DNA of 64,000 bases from Galaxea fascicularis (GCA_948470475.1 OX419345.1:14709800-14773799), one strand, 5' to 3'. Counted from the first letter of the stretch, positions 33,348 to 44,140 are shown. Notes: generated by a model from the letters alone, not told the origin. Translations and numbers: made by a program.

Positions 33348-36300
33348 CTACAGTAGAAGCCGAGATGGATTTTCTATGTTCTTTTGGAAGGCTTCCAGCC
33401 ATCTTGCAGCCAATTCATCATCCACCATTCTTCGATCACAAGACAGAGTGACCGTCATCACGCTCTGAATTGTCTCATCTGCAGTTAATATAGGACGAGT
33501 GCCACCCACAGCCATAATACAGGCCTGGGGTGGATTGATTACCGCTGAAAACTCTGTGATACCATACATTCCCAGATTGGAGATGGTGAAAGAACCACCT
33601 TGAAACTCATGCAGCTGTAACTTGCCTTCTCTTGCACGGCTAGCCAGATCCTGTTGCATTAAAAAAAAAATTCTTTAAATCAGTATTGGTCAAATTGTTA
33701 AGGCAGCCATTTTCTAACGATGCAAAGATTTGTGTAAACTTGTTTATTTTGACTTCAAAGTTAACTTAAGGAGTGATCATAGATACTGTTCAGTTGGCAT
33801 TAACTTGAAAAGTAAATTTTCTTAGAGTATGTGTAGTTTCTTTGCACATCATACAGCTGCAGTTCATCTGGCATCCAGAGCTGGACTCTCCAACCACTCA
33901 CTGATTATGATTGTTTTGTAACCATTTTCAGTGCAGTCACCACAATGACAATGCTTCAAATAATAATTATTACTATTTTGCTTGGTCGCCATTGAAAGTG
34001 GTCTACACTGCATGCAAACAAATAGTTTGGCAACATAAATGAAGTCATGCCTTGCATGCCAGCACCCAACCATTTAGCTCCCAGAAGTGATCAGTATGTA
34101 ATGTCTCCTTATAATATCAGGTTATGAGAATAGACAAACTTATCAGCCAGAGGGTGCCATGTTGGCGTGACCCCAAATTCTCTTCACTATTATGTACAAG
34201 GAACTGTAAAACAGCTACAAAGGAGAATTAATAATCAGACCTTGGGAGATAAGGGTCAAGAGCACTGACCCCAAACACAGGCTCAAAGCAAACAAACCAC
34301 TTGCAATAGTCCTACTGAAAAGTGTTTTTCAGTTTTAGATTACCTTGAGAGTTGATGAGATCTCAGCAATTTCAAGGTTGTCAGCAGATTTAACTATAGG
34401 TGTTATGAGTCCTGCATCAGTTGCCACAGCAACAGAGATATCCACTTCATAGAGTAACTGAGCCTCTTCCCCGTTCCAAACAACATTCATTTCTGGAACT
34501 TGCCTCAAGCTCATGGCTGCTGCTTTTATTACAAAATCATTTACCGACACTTTCACTTCTAGACCTTTTCTTAGTTCAAGTAGATTATTCATAACACAGT
34601 TTGTAGAGGCATATGTGTGTGGAATGGTAGCTTTAGATTCTGCAAGTCTCTTAGCGATTGTCCGCCGCATGTTTGTATTAGGTACATCAGTGTATACAGA
34701 CCCCTTCACGACATCTGAAGCTGGTTTTGATGTTACAGGCATGGCACCTGGAAAAACAAGGTATTATACGAGTATGGTATGGAAGGGGTTAACAACCAGT
34801 GTACATGTAATTACACTGGTAAGTATTTGCTTATCATTAAAATGATGGTTTTGCACTGCTGCCCATTTGCAGATTTACATTATTGTTATGAGTGATTTTG
34901 ATCTAACAGGGTAAACAAATATAATATTAACTCCTTTACACTACATTGATTTGCCCCCAAAGAAGTCATTCTTCAGAATTTTGTTTGAACTACTTTAATA
35001 ATATTAATATTATTCTACACAAAAGGACACCAGGGCCTCAGTCAAAGATACATTTGTAACTTGCAGTATAATTATACACAGCCATGTATGCAGTAGTCTC
35101 AATCTCCAGACAGTGAGTCACAGTTTTACTTACCACCTGTTTCAGATGTTGGGACTGTTGGCTGAGGTGTAGGCTGAGCTTTTGGTGGTGGAGCTGCTTT
35201 CACAGGCACTGCAGCTTCTTCAGGTTTTGTGAAAGGCTTTCCTCCCTGTGCAACATACCGCAGCACATCTCCCTTCAGCAGCCTTCCTTTAGGCCCTGTT
35301 GCAGGGATGAGCCTGGGGTTCAAGTGATATGTCTCCAGAAGCACTCTTACGGCAGGAGATATAAGAACAGAAGAGTCAGGGTCACCAGCAGAATGGCTGG
35401 TTTCACCTGAAGTGTCTTGTGGTTTACTTTGTGTGCCTATTAGGAAAGAAAGATTTAGCTGAATTGATTCTTCACACAAATGTAGTCTACTCTATCTACA
35501 GTGTAAAATGGGCATGGTCAGGACTAGTGTTACAGTCTACCTACCCTGTACATTACACTGTACACAGATGTCTAACAGTGGCATCATGCCTGGCACAGAC
35601 CAATACAGAAGGAGTCGGTAAAGAGAGTTGACTGCAAGGTGAACTTCTTCACACAAGGTCTTCAAAGACATGGGGTGTCTCCATTGCAGTATTCAACCAG
35701 GGGTTTAAATAATTTTTGAAATAGCCGTCTGAGCTAGCTAAAATAAGCAGCAACCTGATCAATTTCATTTAATCATTTTAGTGAAATCTAGACAGAGTAG
35801 AGAGTGGTTTTTGCTGGTTGCCAGCTTCTAATGAAACCCGTGTTCAACACTTAATTTTTTCCAGCATTTGCACCACATGCTGGGTTTGGACACTGATGAT
35901 GATGGTAGGTATCCCAACACGTTCCACTGCATTTACACTGTAGGATGGTCACGGAAAAACATTAATTTTGTTCACAATCAGGAAATGTCAGTTAAAGGAA
36001 ATTCTAAATAATATTAATTTTAGGGAACTTGAGAAAGATCAGAGAATTATTTGCAGCTTGATTACTTGCTTTGTTTGTAATTGGTTTGTGGTGAGTGAAA
36101 AGTGAAGGAATTTCCTTTTTTTTCTGTTATGCTGAGGAGTGGAAGTTACTGGAGCACCAGACTACCGGTGGGAGGTCATACATGTAGGTTCAAACCCCAG
36201 CCAGAGTAGTGCTGGAACCCTTACTCAAATTACTCAGATTAACTTACTGGCATAAATTACTGATATAAATAAACAGAGGGTTGGCAAATGGTATTTCAAA

Positions 36301-37559
36301 AACAAAACTTAATGTCTTTCAAATTTAAGGTGAATCAAGGCCCAACTCTCAAATTCTTGCCAGTGAAGCCAGTTTGCTTTCATACAACCTGGACAGGGCC
36401 TCAAATATACCATTCACCACCTCTTCCAAAATCTCCAGCTTTCTCACCAGCATCTATTGGCACTTCAACCTGCGTATAATCCACCCCTTCCTCTACCATC
36501 AAGGCAATCAACTGATTAATCTTGACACTTTTGCTTCCTTCTGGAACAATGATCTTTGCTAGAATCCCTTCTTCATCACTGTCCATGGCAATGGTGGCCT
36601 TATCAGTTTCAATTTCACAGAGTACATCCCCTGCAGAGACTGTGTCACCTTCCTTTTTCATCCACTTTACAATGGTGCCTTCTTCCATGGTTGGTGATAG
36701 TGCTGGCATGAGGATTTGTGTGGTGGGAACAGCTACATGTGTACAAAAACAATGTTGTCTTGAATGCTTTCCAGCATTCCTCAAAAGTGGGCAATAGTGC
36801 TTGAATGAGGATTTGTACTGTGGGAACAGCTATCAAGCAATTATTCATGCTTGGCCATGGGCATTTGGGAAGATTTTATTTAAACATCAGCTTCCTGGGG
36901 GAGTCAATACTACTCCAATATTCAGTACACTTTCTTTGAGACTATGGGCAAAGCCGCATGTACATCAGAACAATATTGGGTGATGATTCGATCTACTGTG
37001 CATACAATAAATAGGATACATTATTGCAACATTGAACAATAAAATTATTAACCCTTTAAGCCTTAAGATCAAAGATTTTTTAAAAAATCAAGCAAATTCA
37101 TCTTTTGTGATCCTGTTCTCAATTCTCGTGACCACTCTGTTTTATAACGCGTTGATAGTACAAGGAGAAATTTCATGCTGATCACTTTAAGGGTTTTAAG
37201 GGTTAAAGGGATTTATAGACAAGTATGACAAGACGAGGCCCATCAACCAGGACAAAGCACGACTGACCACAACTACAGCCCAAAATACCAATCTACTTTC
37301 CCTCCCTTAACCACGATCGACTGTACTGTATTTGGCATGGTTTCAGTGTTTGCATCCTAAGGAATCATTCGAAGTTCACCTACAACTTGTTGATCTTCTC
37401 ACCTCGACGAAGGATAGAGGTCATAAATGTTCTGATGCACTCTTTAGTGCCTGCTCCATTTACTACTGCACATTTTGCGCTTCCTAAATCAACAGTTCTC
37501 AACAGGCATCTTGCTAATCGTAGCCTTCTAGCTGCCGCAAGCCATCCTTGGGACGCCAT
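33348..37559 (-). CDS. PDHX: Pyruvate dehydrogenase complex component X (E3-binding protein), 5 exons
   Basis: Exons: 37403-37559, 36448-36732, 35134-35436, 34344-34747, 33348-33650; phases fit, 483 aa (human about 500). The start [20 protein letters not shown] is an Arg-rich mitochondrial presequence. One lipoyl domain follows (about 53-130) with the lipoyl-lysine motif ETDKA (Lys97). A peripheral-subunit/E3-binding domain covers about 171-215 ([20 protein letters not shown]), then a Pro/Ala linker, then the 2-oxoacid acyltransferase core (about 266-483). The E2 active-site motif DHRxxDG is replaced by DRRMVDD (455-461), so the catalytic His is lost, as in vertebrate PDHX rather than DLAT. 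It anchors dihydrolipoamide dehydrogenase in the complex. The start faces a large inverted-repeat element about 90 bp upstream. DLAT is the main alternative and is disfavoured by the single lipoyl domain and [10 protein letters not shown]. Confidence 0.93.
35698..35842. mobile_element. 145-bp MITE with CAGGGGTTT termini in PDHX intron 2
   Basis: It starts CAGGGGTTTAAA, ends AATGAAACCCGTG, and is flanked by TTCAAC at 35692-35697 and 35843-35848, a likely 6-bp target duplication. Relatives sharing CTGAGCTARCTRAAATA-type, CAACCTGAT and TTAATCAT segments occur at about 53420-53612 and 56703-56870. Non-coding. Confidence 0.7.
36137..36205 (+). repeat. Decayed tRNA-like sequence
   Basis: TTACTGGAGCACCAGACTAC followed by GTAGGTTCAAACCCCAGCC resembles the A/B-box half of a tRNA or SINE head, but the 5' acceptor arm is missing and pairing is poor. 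It is in PDHX intron 2, antisense to the gene. Confidence 0.4.
36733..36829 (-). pseudogene. Decayed duplicate of the start of PDHX exon 2 (lipoyl motif)
   Basis: Just upstream of exon 2 on the minus strand, the sequence from 36829 reads CTGTTCCCACAGTACAAATC and translates [18 protein letters not shown], against the true exon start [18 protein letters not shown] at 36732. It even keeps an AG before the CTG. Similarity fades after about 55 nt and an in-frame splice to exon 2 is not possible without disruption. It is a partial tandem duplication offset by 97 bp. Confidence 0.75.
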
Positions 37560-37891
37560 ATTCTTTCCGCCGCAGCCAGAATGGAATGATGGGAAAACAT
37601 TGAAAATGCACAGGGAGGGGTGGGTGTGGTGTTCCAGGAAGAAAATAGCCTGATTAGACCTTTTTACCGATACGGCGGCCATCTTGAATTCCGAGGAAAT
37701 TATGGGATACCCAGGGGGCAGATGAGAAATAATCATAAAGAATACTGTGGCGTGATAACTTTTAACAATAATTTTTCGCTAACCATAGAAACCACTGCCA
37801 AATACCGTGACAGAAAGATGTAACGCTTGTAATATTTGTTTTGGAATATGAGAGACAAGAGGTAACAATTTATCCTGAAAGCTGTGTATAC

Positions 37892-37968
37892 CATAGTCTC
37901 CTTCGCAGCCGTTTTTAGGCTCGTCACGCAACGCTCCTCCCCTAAAAACAGCTGCGAAGGAGACTATG
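37892..37968. mobile_element. 77-bp MITE (GTCTCCTTCGCAGC termini)
   Basis: CATAGTCTCCTTCGCAGC and GCTGCGAAGGAGACTATG are exact inverted ends, with CCGTTTTTAGG facing CCTAAAAACAG inside. Flanks share TATAC, or TGTATACCATA depending on where the ends are set, so the target duplication length is ambiguous (5-11 bp). It was inserted in the left arm of the composite element. Confidence 0.75.
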
Positions 37969-38001
37969 TATACCATAAATTTTCCAGCGATTGCCCCCCT
38001 C

Positions 38002-38370
38002 TATGGAACGCCAAGGGTGACAAAAGGTTCAAAAATAAAATATAGGTTGTACCACTGAATATGTGCCGTAATGCGTTATATATGGGTTGAAAATTACACA
38101 AATATGGTTCATAATAAGCAAAATATGGGCTTCTTGAAACTCGATATATATGTTGTTGCAGCGTCAAATATATAGGTTGAAATTATCGATTTCTTCGATC
38201 TTCGGAAAATCTTCGTAACACGTGGACGCGCGCGTGACGTTGGACAGGTCGAGGAAGCTTTCGCCATTTTGGAATTGATCATGGACAATGCTTATCTCGG
38301 AGACTTGTTCGATGGGATTCCGGCTATTATTTTCCAGGCTCGTCGGCATATACACGACGCCGATTTTGAG
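38002..38370 (+). repeat. Left arm of 369-bp inverted repeat, with truncated gene start
   Basis: Identical to 38963-39331 in reverse complement except about three mismatches. From ATG 38281 it encodes MDNAYLGDLFDGIPAIIFQA, the same N-terminus as the right-arm frame. Beyond the arm, in a shifted frame, it continues SDDQIDALERRNYSWRAMSR, a helix-turn-helix-like segment of a kind I associate with multicopy cnidarian integrase-like proteins. Roughly 90 codons present on the right side are missing here, so this copy is internally deleted. Confidence 0.75.
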
Positions 38371-38629
38371 CGACGATCAGATTGACGCATTAGAGAGAAG
38401 GAATTACAGCTGGAGAGCAATGTCGAGAATACTGAAGGTGTTAAAAACGAAGACCCACTGGTCTAAAACGAAGACCCACCGTTTTTTTTTTTTCAGGGAA
38501 AGACTATACAGTAAGCTGAATTGCTGTCATTTCTGTAGCGCATAAATTAAAATGTCATTTGAGCCCACAACAAACTTGACAGTAACTTTATCTCAGTCGG
38601 TACAACACGTGTCAAGTTGTATAACGTAA

Positions 38630-39064
38630 TTAAATCCAAGAGTATAGAAATACAGTATACGTTTTAGTGACGATTTTAGTATATTTTGTCAGCATGAATA
38701 TTCTATTCTGTTCTATTCTCGGCCTCCCACGACCCCACAGAGTCTCCAGTCGATAGCAGAAAGCTTCTCGTTGATCCTCTCTTGAATCATTGGCTGAAAT
38801 ATTACGTGTGTATGTCTCGTAGAGTGATCGCAAGGCTGTAATAAGAGAGTACAAATCGTTCTGTCTATCGAGATCAAGGGGACTTACACAACACGCTCGG
38901 CTAACAAGATAATTTAGCAAATAAAGAGCATCTCCGAGCCTTCGATGAATTCGCTGGATGACCTCAAAATCGACGTCGGGTATATGCCGACGAGCCTGGA
39001 AAATAATAGCCGGAATCCCATCGAACAAGTCTCCGAGATAAGCATTGTCCATGATCAATTCCAA
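38630..39064 (-). pseudogene. 5' part of a multicopy cnidarian orphan gene (right-arm copy)
   Basis: A 144-codon frame begins MELIMDNAYLGDLFDGIPAI and runs through RRHIPDVDFEVIQRIHRRLG, YLLNYLVSRACCVSPLDLDR and FCYRLETLWGRGRPRIEQNR before losing similarity and stopping. The GRGRPR motif followed by a short helical region is, from memory, the start of transposase/integrase-like proteins found in many copies in corals and fish. Without the downstream catalytic part this is a truncated relic. The function of the N-terminal domain is unknown. Confidence 0.5.
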
Positions 39065-39331
39065 AATGGCGAAAGCTCCCTCGACCTGTCCAACGTCACG
39101 CGCGCGTCCACGTGTTACGAAGATTTTCCGAAGATCGAAGAAATCGATAATTTCAACCTATATATTTGACGCTGCAACAACATATATATCGAGTTTCAAG
39201 AAGCCCATATTTTGCTTATTATGAACCATATTTGTGTAATTTTCAACCCATATATAACGCATTACGGCACATATTCAGTGGTACAACCTATATTTTATTT
39301 TTGAACCTTTTGTCACCCTTGGCGTTCCATA
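38963..39331 (-). repeat. Right arm of 369-bp inverted repeat
   Basis: Reverse complement of 38002-38370 at about 99% identity, same length with no indels. It contains the upstream region and first codons of the truncated minus-strand gene. AT-rich words such as TATATATGGGTTGAAAATT recur in both arms. The two gene starts converge on a 592-bp centre. Confidence 0.85.
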
Positions 39332-39401
39332 CCCCTCGGCAGCCCATAATTTCTCAGTCAAAACAATAGAATTCAAGATGGCCGCCGTATCGGTAAAAAG
39401 A

Positions 39402-39609
39402 GGGTCCCCTATACCACTTTGGAAAATGCATTCACGTAAAAATATTGAGACTGTTCACGCGTCACAGATAATTCCCAAAATTCGTTCACGTTCACGATAA
39501 AATCAATATCGGCAATCACGAATCACGAATGAACAAATAAACCTAAATCACGTTTCACGAGAAAAAATAGTCCCAATCACTTTTCACGAAAAAAGTATAG
39601 GGGACCCTC
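39402..39609. mobile_element. 208-bp MITE (GAGGGTCCCCTATAC termini)
   Basis: GAGGGTCCCCTATAC on the left and GTATAGGGGACCCTC on the right are exact inverted ends, flanked by TAAAAA on both sides. Excising it restores the GGTAAAAAGGTCT end of the composite element, which matches the uninterrupted left end. The interior has repeated ATCACGAATCACGAAT-type words. Non-coding. Confidence 0.8.
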
Positions 39610-39689
39610 TAAAAAGGTCTATTAAGACCAATTAAGAGACACAGTTTAGTGTTAACTGGTGTTGACAGGCCTGCATGGTTCCAAAGTAC

Positions 39690-40330
39690 GTTTTCTGGTT
39701 TTCTCGCCTTTATTGGTCTTTATTATAATTTTGCTCTCACGAGTATATATGTCTTTGCAGTGAATGCCCCTTTCTGTATGATTTTGTGGGCGGTTCCTTG
39801 AAAATTTCGTTTAGCAATGGTTGTTGCTGTATTAAGTACCACTTGCTCATTAGGATTTCTTTCAAGTTTGGAACAGCTGGGTGGTATTGTGTTGCGAAGG
39901 GCAGGATTCATTTCTTTGTATTGTTCTGTTGGAGGACAGCCCCGTTTCCTACCATTAAATTTCAGTTCTGACGAGTGTTGTAAATAAAATCTCGCGGGTA
40001 ACCTCTCTCGATTAGATGCGTTTTAAATTTGTCAATGTCTTCTTCAAATGTTTCCTTTGTAGAGTTTGTCTTAAGGAGTATAAGTGCTTCACTTTTAGCA
40101 AATAAAGCCCTACTTTACTCCCGGAGGGTTGTGAAGAACGTGTTCTCATGTCGAGAACCGACTTTGTTGAATCTTTCGCCTTTGTAGATAGTTGTGTATA
40201 ATAAAGTCGTTTCTGTACATGATATTTCAGACGTAAATTTGACAGTTGGGTGGTGTTTATTTGCTTGTTCAATAAACTGGTCGACGATGTCGAAAATCCC
40301 TGTTCAGTCGAGCTGATTTGTCCATCCAAA
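39690..40330 (-). mobile_element. Penelope-like retroelement fragment, frameshifted
   Basis: Minus-strand pieces in different frames read DQFIEQANKHHPTVKFTSEI, then TTIYKGERFNKV, EETFEEDIDKFKTH-like and LIERGYPRDF, then PFATQYHPAVPNLKEILMSK and NEIFKEPPTKSYRKGHSL. This is the region after the reverse-transcriptase catalytic motifs in an RT family abundant in cnidarians that I associate with Penelope-like elements; no GIY-YIG part is visible. Several frameshifts and a stop show it is dead. Antisense to the plus strand between two repeat-rich blocks. Confidence 0.7.
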
Positions 40331-40449
40331 CACGCGAGCACGAGTGTGATGTCCTCGCTTCTCGCGCAGCTCACCCCAGACCCAGTCTGTCCTAGACCAT
40401 ACTCGGGAACCTCGTTTTCAAGTCAATCAACTGGATGAATCAGTGCGTT

Positions 40450-41100
40450 CTCCGCACATACAGGGAAAGTAGTCTGAAATAGGCTCCTTCTTTACACTCA
40501 AAATTGAGTTTATACTCTACGTGGAGGACTGAAGAGGTAACTTGTTATATTTTTAACCCTTTTTGGGTTGGCTAATGAGGTGTTGCATTTGTAAAAGCAG
40601 GGAAATGTAATATTTTTGTTGCTCGTGTACAAACTTGTTTTGGTGCGAAAATTTGTTGGCCAGGAAAAACGTGCATAATTAAGAGAAAATCCTCTTTTGT
40701 TTATTTTTCTTCTAAGCCCGTATTCTAGCCATTGTGGCAACTCAAACAGCCCAGGGACAGTTCTAACAGTGGGTGGGTGACTATGAGCTGTGTGTCAAAA
40801 GCACAGGGCTAAGGGGTGGATGGTGGGGGGGGGGGGGCTGCTTTGACACTTTGACTACAGTGAGAGTTTACAGTGTGGGATATCTTGGAAAATTTTCCTG
40901 GTCTAGTGTAGGCCTGAATGATAGTTTGCTTTTGATCACTAATTATTAGAGATAACCCGTAAGTGTGCTCTGGGTTGGTGATTGGCAGTTGTGTGAGCAA
41001 AGCACAGGGGTGGGGAGGCTGGCTTTTGTACTTTGTGACTGCAACAAAATTTAGTTGTTTTCAGGATTTCTGCAGGCACCTTTTAACAAATCCAGTTTGA
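40450..41100. other. Intergenic, no gene recognised
   Basis: Low-complexity and AT-rich sequence with a G run at 40827-40837. The phrase GGGTGATTATG-type / GTTTGCTTTTGATCAC and nearby CACAGGG(G/C) words are repeated (about 40800 and 41000), suggesting an old duplication. No exon or RNA gene seen. Confidence 0.45.
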
Positions 41101-41388
41101 TTTATAATCCACCAAATATTTTTGCTCACACGCAGTTGGTCTAAACGCATCATCTGACTGAATGTGCACCAGTTAAAACTGGAGAATATCCAGTGATATT
41201 CCCCAAATGTGCGTTTTTACCAAAAAATATTTGAAGGATAATAAACACAGTGCTCTCCATTTGGCACAAAAATATGGTTGGATGTTTATCCTTGGACATA
41301 ATCAGTTCCTTGGAGCTGACAGTTTCCCTCAAGCTTCGCTATCAGAAAACCGTCCCCTTCTCAGAACAGATAATGTCCATGGACAAAT

Positions 41389-41700
41389 ATCCAAGCATAT
41401 TTTGTGCCAAATGGAGACTAATTCACCTTACTTTCTGCCATACAGTGCTTTTTGTTCTGAGGCTATTTGATGTTAAACAGGGGTTTCATTAAACCATTTG
41501 TGACATCATCAATTATTTTTAAGCAAAAACTTGATTATCTTGGGAATGAAAATGAAAGTGCCATTCTTACTCACTTGTAAAGGCCTTTCAAATAAGCAGA
41601 CTCTTTAACATTTGCACTCATGGTAACATATTCATTGCAGGATTTCTCTGGTATACACTCAAATTACATCTCTTTAGTGAACCCAAGTAACCCAGAAACC
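41389..41700 (+). repeat. Direct repeat, copy 1
   Basis: Shares TCCAAGCATATTTTGTGCCA, CTTGATTATCTTGGGAATG, CTTTCAAATAAGCAGACTC and GGATTTCTCTGGTATACAC with the copy at about 42859-43100. The first copy has about 80 extra bases in the middle. The part upstream (about 41130-41390) looks like another dispersed repeat (GCAGTTGGTCTAAACGC). Confidence 0.75.
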
Positions 41701-41770
41701 TATTGTATAGGAGGGATACATTGAATAACATGCATCAAATAGTCTTTCTGATTGTATTGTACAGAGCCAA

Positions 41771-41946
41771 CTGAAATGCATTGTAGATATGGGGCTGGAT
41801 AGCATTGTTTCTCACCCTTGGCAACATTACCAGGAAGGGTATGTCTACAGGAATGTCACACCATACATGTACATGCATGTAGTAGCCTATCAGCTGCAAA
41901 ACATCCTCAGCAAGTTGAAGAATGTAAAGCAGTTTAGTAGACAAGG
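41771..41946 (+). other. Unassigned exon-like open frame
   Basis: Between an AG acceptor (TATTGTACAG) and a GTAACT donor lies a frame open across the whole segment, starting SQLKCIVDMGLDSIVSHPW and ending YQLQNILSKLKNVKQFSRQ. The residue make-up looks protein-like, but I recognise no family and found no partner exons that extend it. The opposite strand is also open for 69 codons. It could be an orphan exon, a relic or chance. Confidence 0.25.
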
Positions 41947-42858
41947 TAACTATGCTATTACAGTTTAAAAAAAATACACTATGGGCACTAACTCAAAACA
42001 GCCAATATCAAGTGCTCACAGAGGCAGTTTAAATACTTCTATGGAGAGTTCCTTCAGTGTTTCTTTTAATGTATAAAAACAACAAACAAACTTTATTACA
42101 ACAATTAACGTCAGTCAAGTACATACCCACCCGAAGATAGCAAAGCTAATCCAGTCACATGAGGGTTGGAAATAAAAATTAGAAGATTACAATATTGTTA
42201 AATTAAAAAAAAGTGAAATTGATTCAAACTAGTGTAAGAGTAACAGTGAAGCAAATAAGGTAAATTAAAGTATGGATAGTTTACAGGAGGTTATTAATGT
42301 TGTCAATGTAAATATGCAAACCAAGTGCTATTATCGACACTGCAAAATCCAAATAATTTTTCCTGTGCAAATAATAAAATTCTCAAAGTTACCTAATACA
42401 AAAAGGACAATGATGTCGCATGCAATATTGTTCTTTTGTGAGTCAAATAACTAGGGCAGCCCTGCAGAGATCACTGGAATGAGTGGTGTTTGCCACATTA
42501 GGAGAGATGAAAACGTAGTCATACAGAAAAGGAATGCTGACCTTTGTAGTATTGGAAAGTAAGCTTTAACCAAGGAGTGTATAATTATGTTGAGTATAAT
42601 TATTTCAAATATTGTTTATTTAGCACTAATGCAGAATTACAATGAGAGGCCAAAGCAAGACGCTTATTTGGCATAGCTTAGGTCTGGGTACAGAGATTAC
42701 AAGAACTGCTATTACTAGATCAATCAACACAGGAAAGGATGGAAAGATAAATAATAATAGTAATAGTAATAAGTAAAAGGTGTTTCAGTACTTAACAAAC
42801 TGAGTTTCACAGAAGACCAAGGGAAGGAGAAAAAAAATCATTCAAGGAAAAAGAAATA

Positions 42859-43100
42859 TCCAAGCATATTTTGTGCCAAATGGAGACTAATTCTCCTTAC
42901 TTTCAGCCATACAGTGCTTTTTTTTTTAAGGAAAAACTTGATTATCTTGGGAATGAAAATGAAAGTGTCATTCTTACTCACTTGTAAAGGCCTTTCAAAT
43001 AAGCAGACTCTTTAACATTTGCACTCATGGTAACATATTCATCGCAGGATTTCTCTGGTATACACTCAAATTACATTTCGTTAGTGAACCCAAGTAACCA
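42859..43100 (+). repeat. Direct repeat, copy 2
   Basis: Second copy of the 41389-41700 segment, roughly 95% identical where aligned, ending at CCCAAGTAACC. The downstream sequence differs, so the exon-like frame at 41771 was not duplicated. Confidence 0.75.
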
Positions 43101-43459
43101 AACGTAGTCATAGAAAAAGAAAACCTGTAGAAAAGAATAAACCTTAAAATCAATACGAAAAAAATAAAGTAAAAAAGGTTCTTAATTTAAAACAGCCTCA
43201 CCTCACCAACACTATGCTAAACTGTAAAGAATCCACTAAAACAATTAGTCTAGTATCTGCACAATGAACAGGACGCACAGTGTATCAGCTGAAAATGTAT
43301 TCTGTTCATTTCTTATCGCACGCTTAAACTTCTTTGACTTTTCAAGGTCTAAGTCTATTAAACTGCACTAATAGCTTTCTCAAAGCACGTAGCACACTTA
43401 ATTGAAGGCTTCTGGAAGGTCAATGAAGACAACAGATACGATTTTTTTGGCAGTCCAGA

Positions 43460-44140
43460 GTTACTCACCATTTATCAGTCATGAGAGCTACTAAAACTTC
43501 AGTTGAACGTTCCTCCGTGTAGGCCCAGTGGTGTTGGCTTAGTAGGTCATGGTGTTTGGCTACATGAGATTTTATCCATCAGCGATACATTGTTCAATGA
43601 TCTTACTTGGAACAATGAGCATGGATAGAGGACGGTGGTTATCTATTTCTGTGACATTGCCCTTCTGGAGTGTCGTTTTCAGTCATACATATTGCCAGGA
43701 TGGACTGTTGTCGGTGGATGTGGTTAAACTGTCTGACGATCTCACACAGTGATGAAGGGACTACAGAGCTACAACGAGTTGCAAAAATACTTGAGACACT
43801 GTACGCCATTTGGCCTTGAATGACGTTTCCATGATCTTCCGCTTTCCCTCCCCCTCCCCCTCTTATCAAAGTTGTTAACGGTGCAGCACCATGCTCGGAA
43901 CTTTGAGGAACAACTTTGAAAGGGGGAGAGTGAGGGGGTGTGTATTGTATCTCACAGATTTGTTGGCGGCAGCGTTTTAGAGAAAGAAGAGACGTTTTTG
44001 ATGGCGAATGTCTCAACAATTTTGCAACTGGTTGTAGCTAATTTCAATTCTCTAGGAGTTACATGTGGTCCATCAGGTCCGGTGACATTTTGTGGGTTCA
44101 CCTGGGAGTACCTTTGTTGGTTGTTTTGAAGGTGTCACAC
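43460..44140 (-). mobile_element. LINE reverse-transcriptase fragment, degenerate
   Basis: Minus-strand fragments read PQNVTGPDGPHVTPRELKLA (the KATGPDG motif of LINE RT), then KTTLQKGNVTEINNHRPLSM and PSKIIEQCIAD (the NYRPIS...SKIIE motif), then HWAYTEERSTEVLVALM (the QxAYRKGRSTE motif). The parts are in different frames with several stops. The order and spacing match the finger and palm region of non-LTR reverse transcriptase. It is a dead insertion. Confidence 0.75.

Larger units (their letters stand above)
37653..39615. mobile_element. Composite inverted-repeat DNA element upstream of PDHX
   Basis: The outer ends AGACCTTTTTACCGATACGG (left, from about 37656) and the complementary GTATCGGTAAAAA...GGTCT (right, interrupted by the MITE at 39402-39609) carry the GCGGCCATCTTGAATTC segment on both sides and may be flanked by ATT. 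Inside, arms 38002-38370 and 38963-39331 are inverted 369-bp copies. The left arm has a second insertion (about 37720-38000). The arms contain the 5' part of a converging gene pair, described separately. Transposon class not determined. Confidence 0.65.

Noticed and set aside
36522..36797. 91-codon plus-strand frame over PDHX exon 2
   Set aside because: Antisense shadow of the conserved lipoyl-domain exon.
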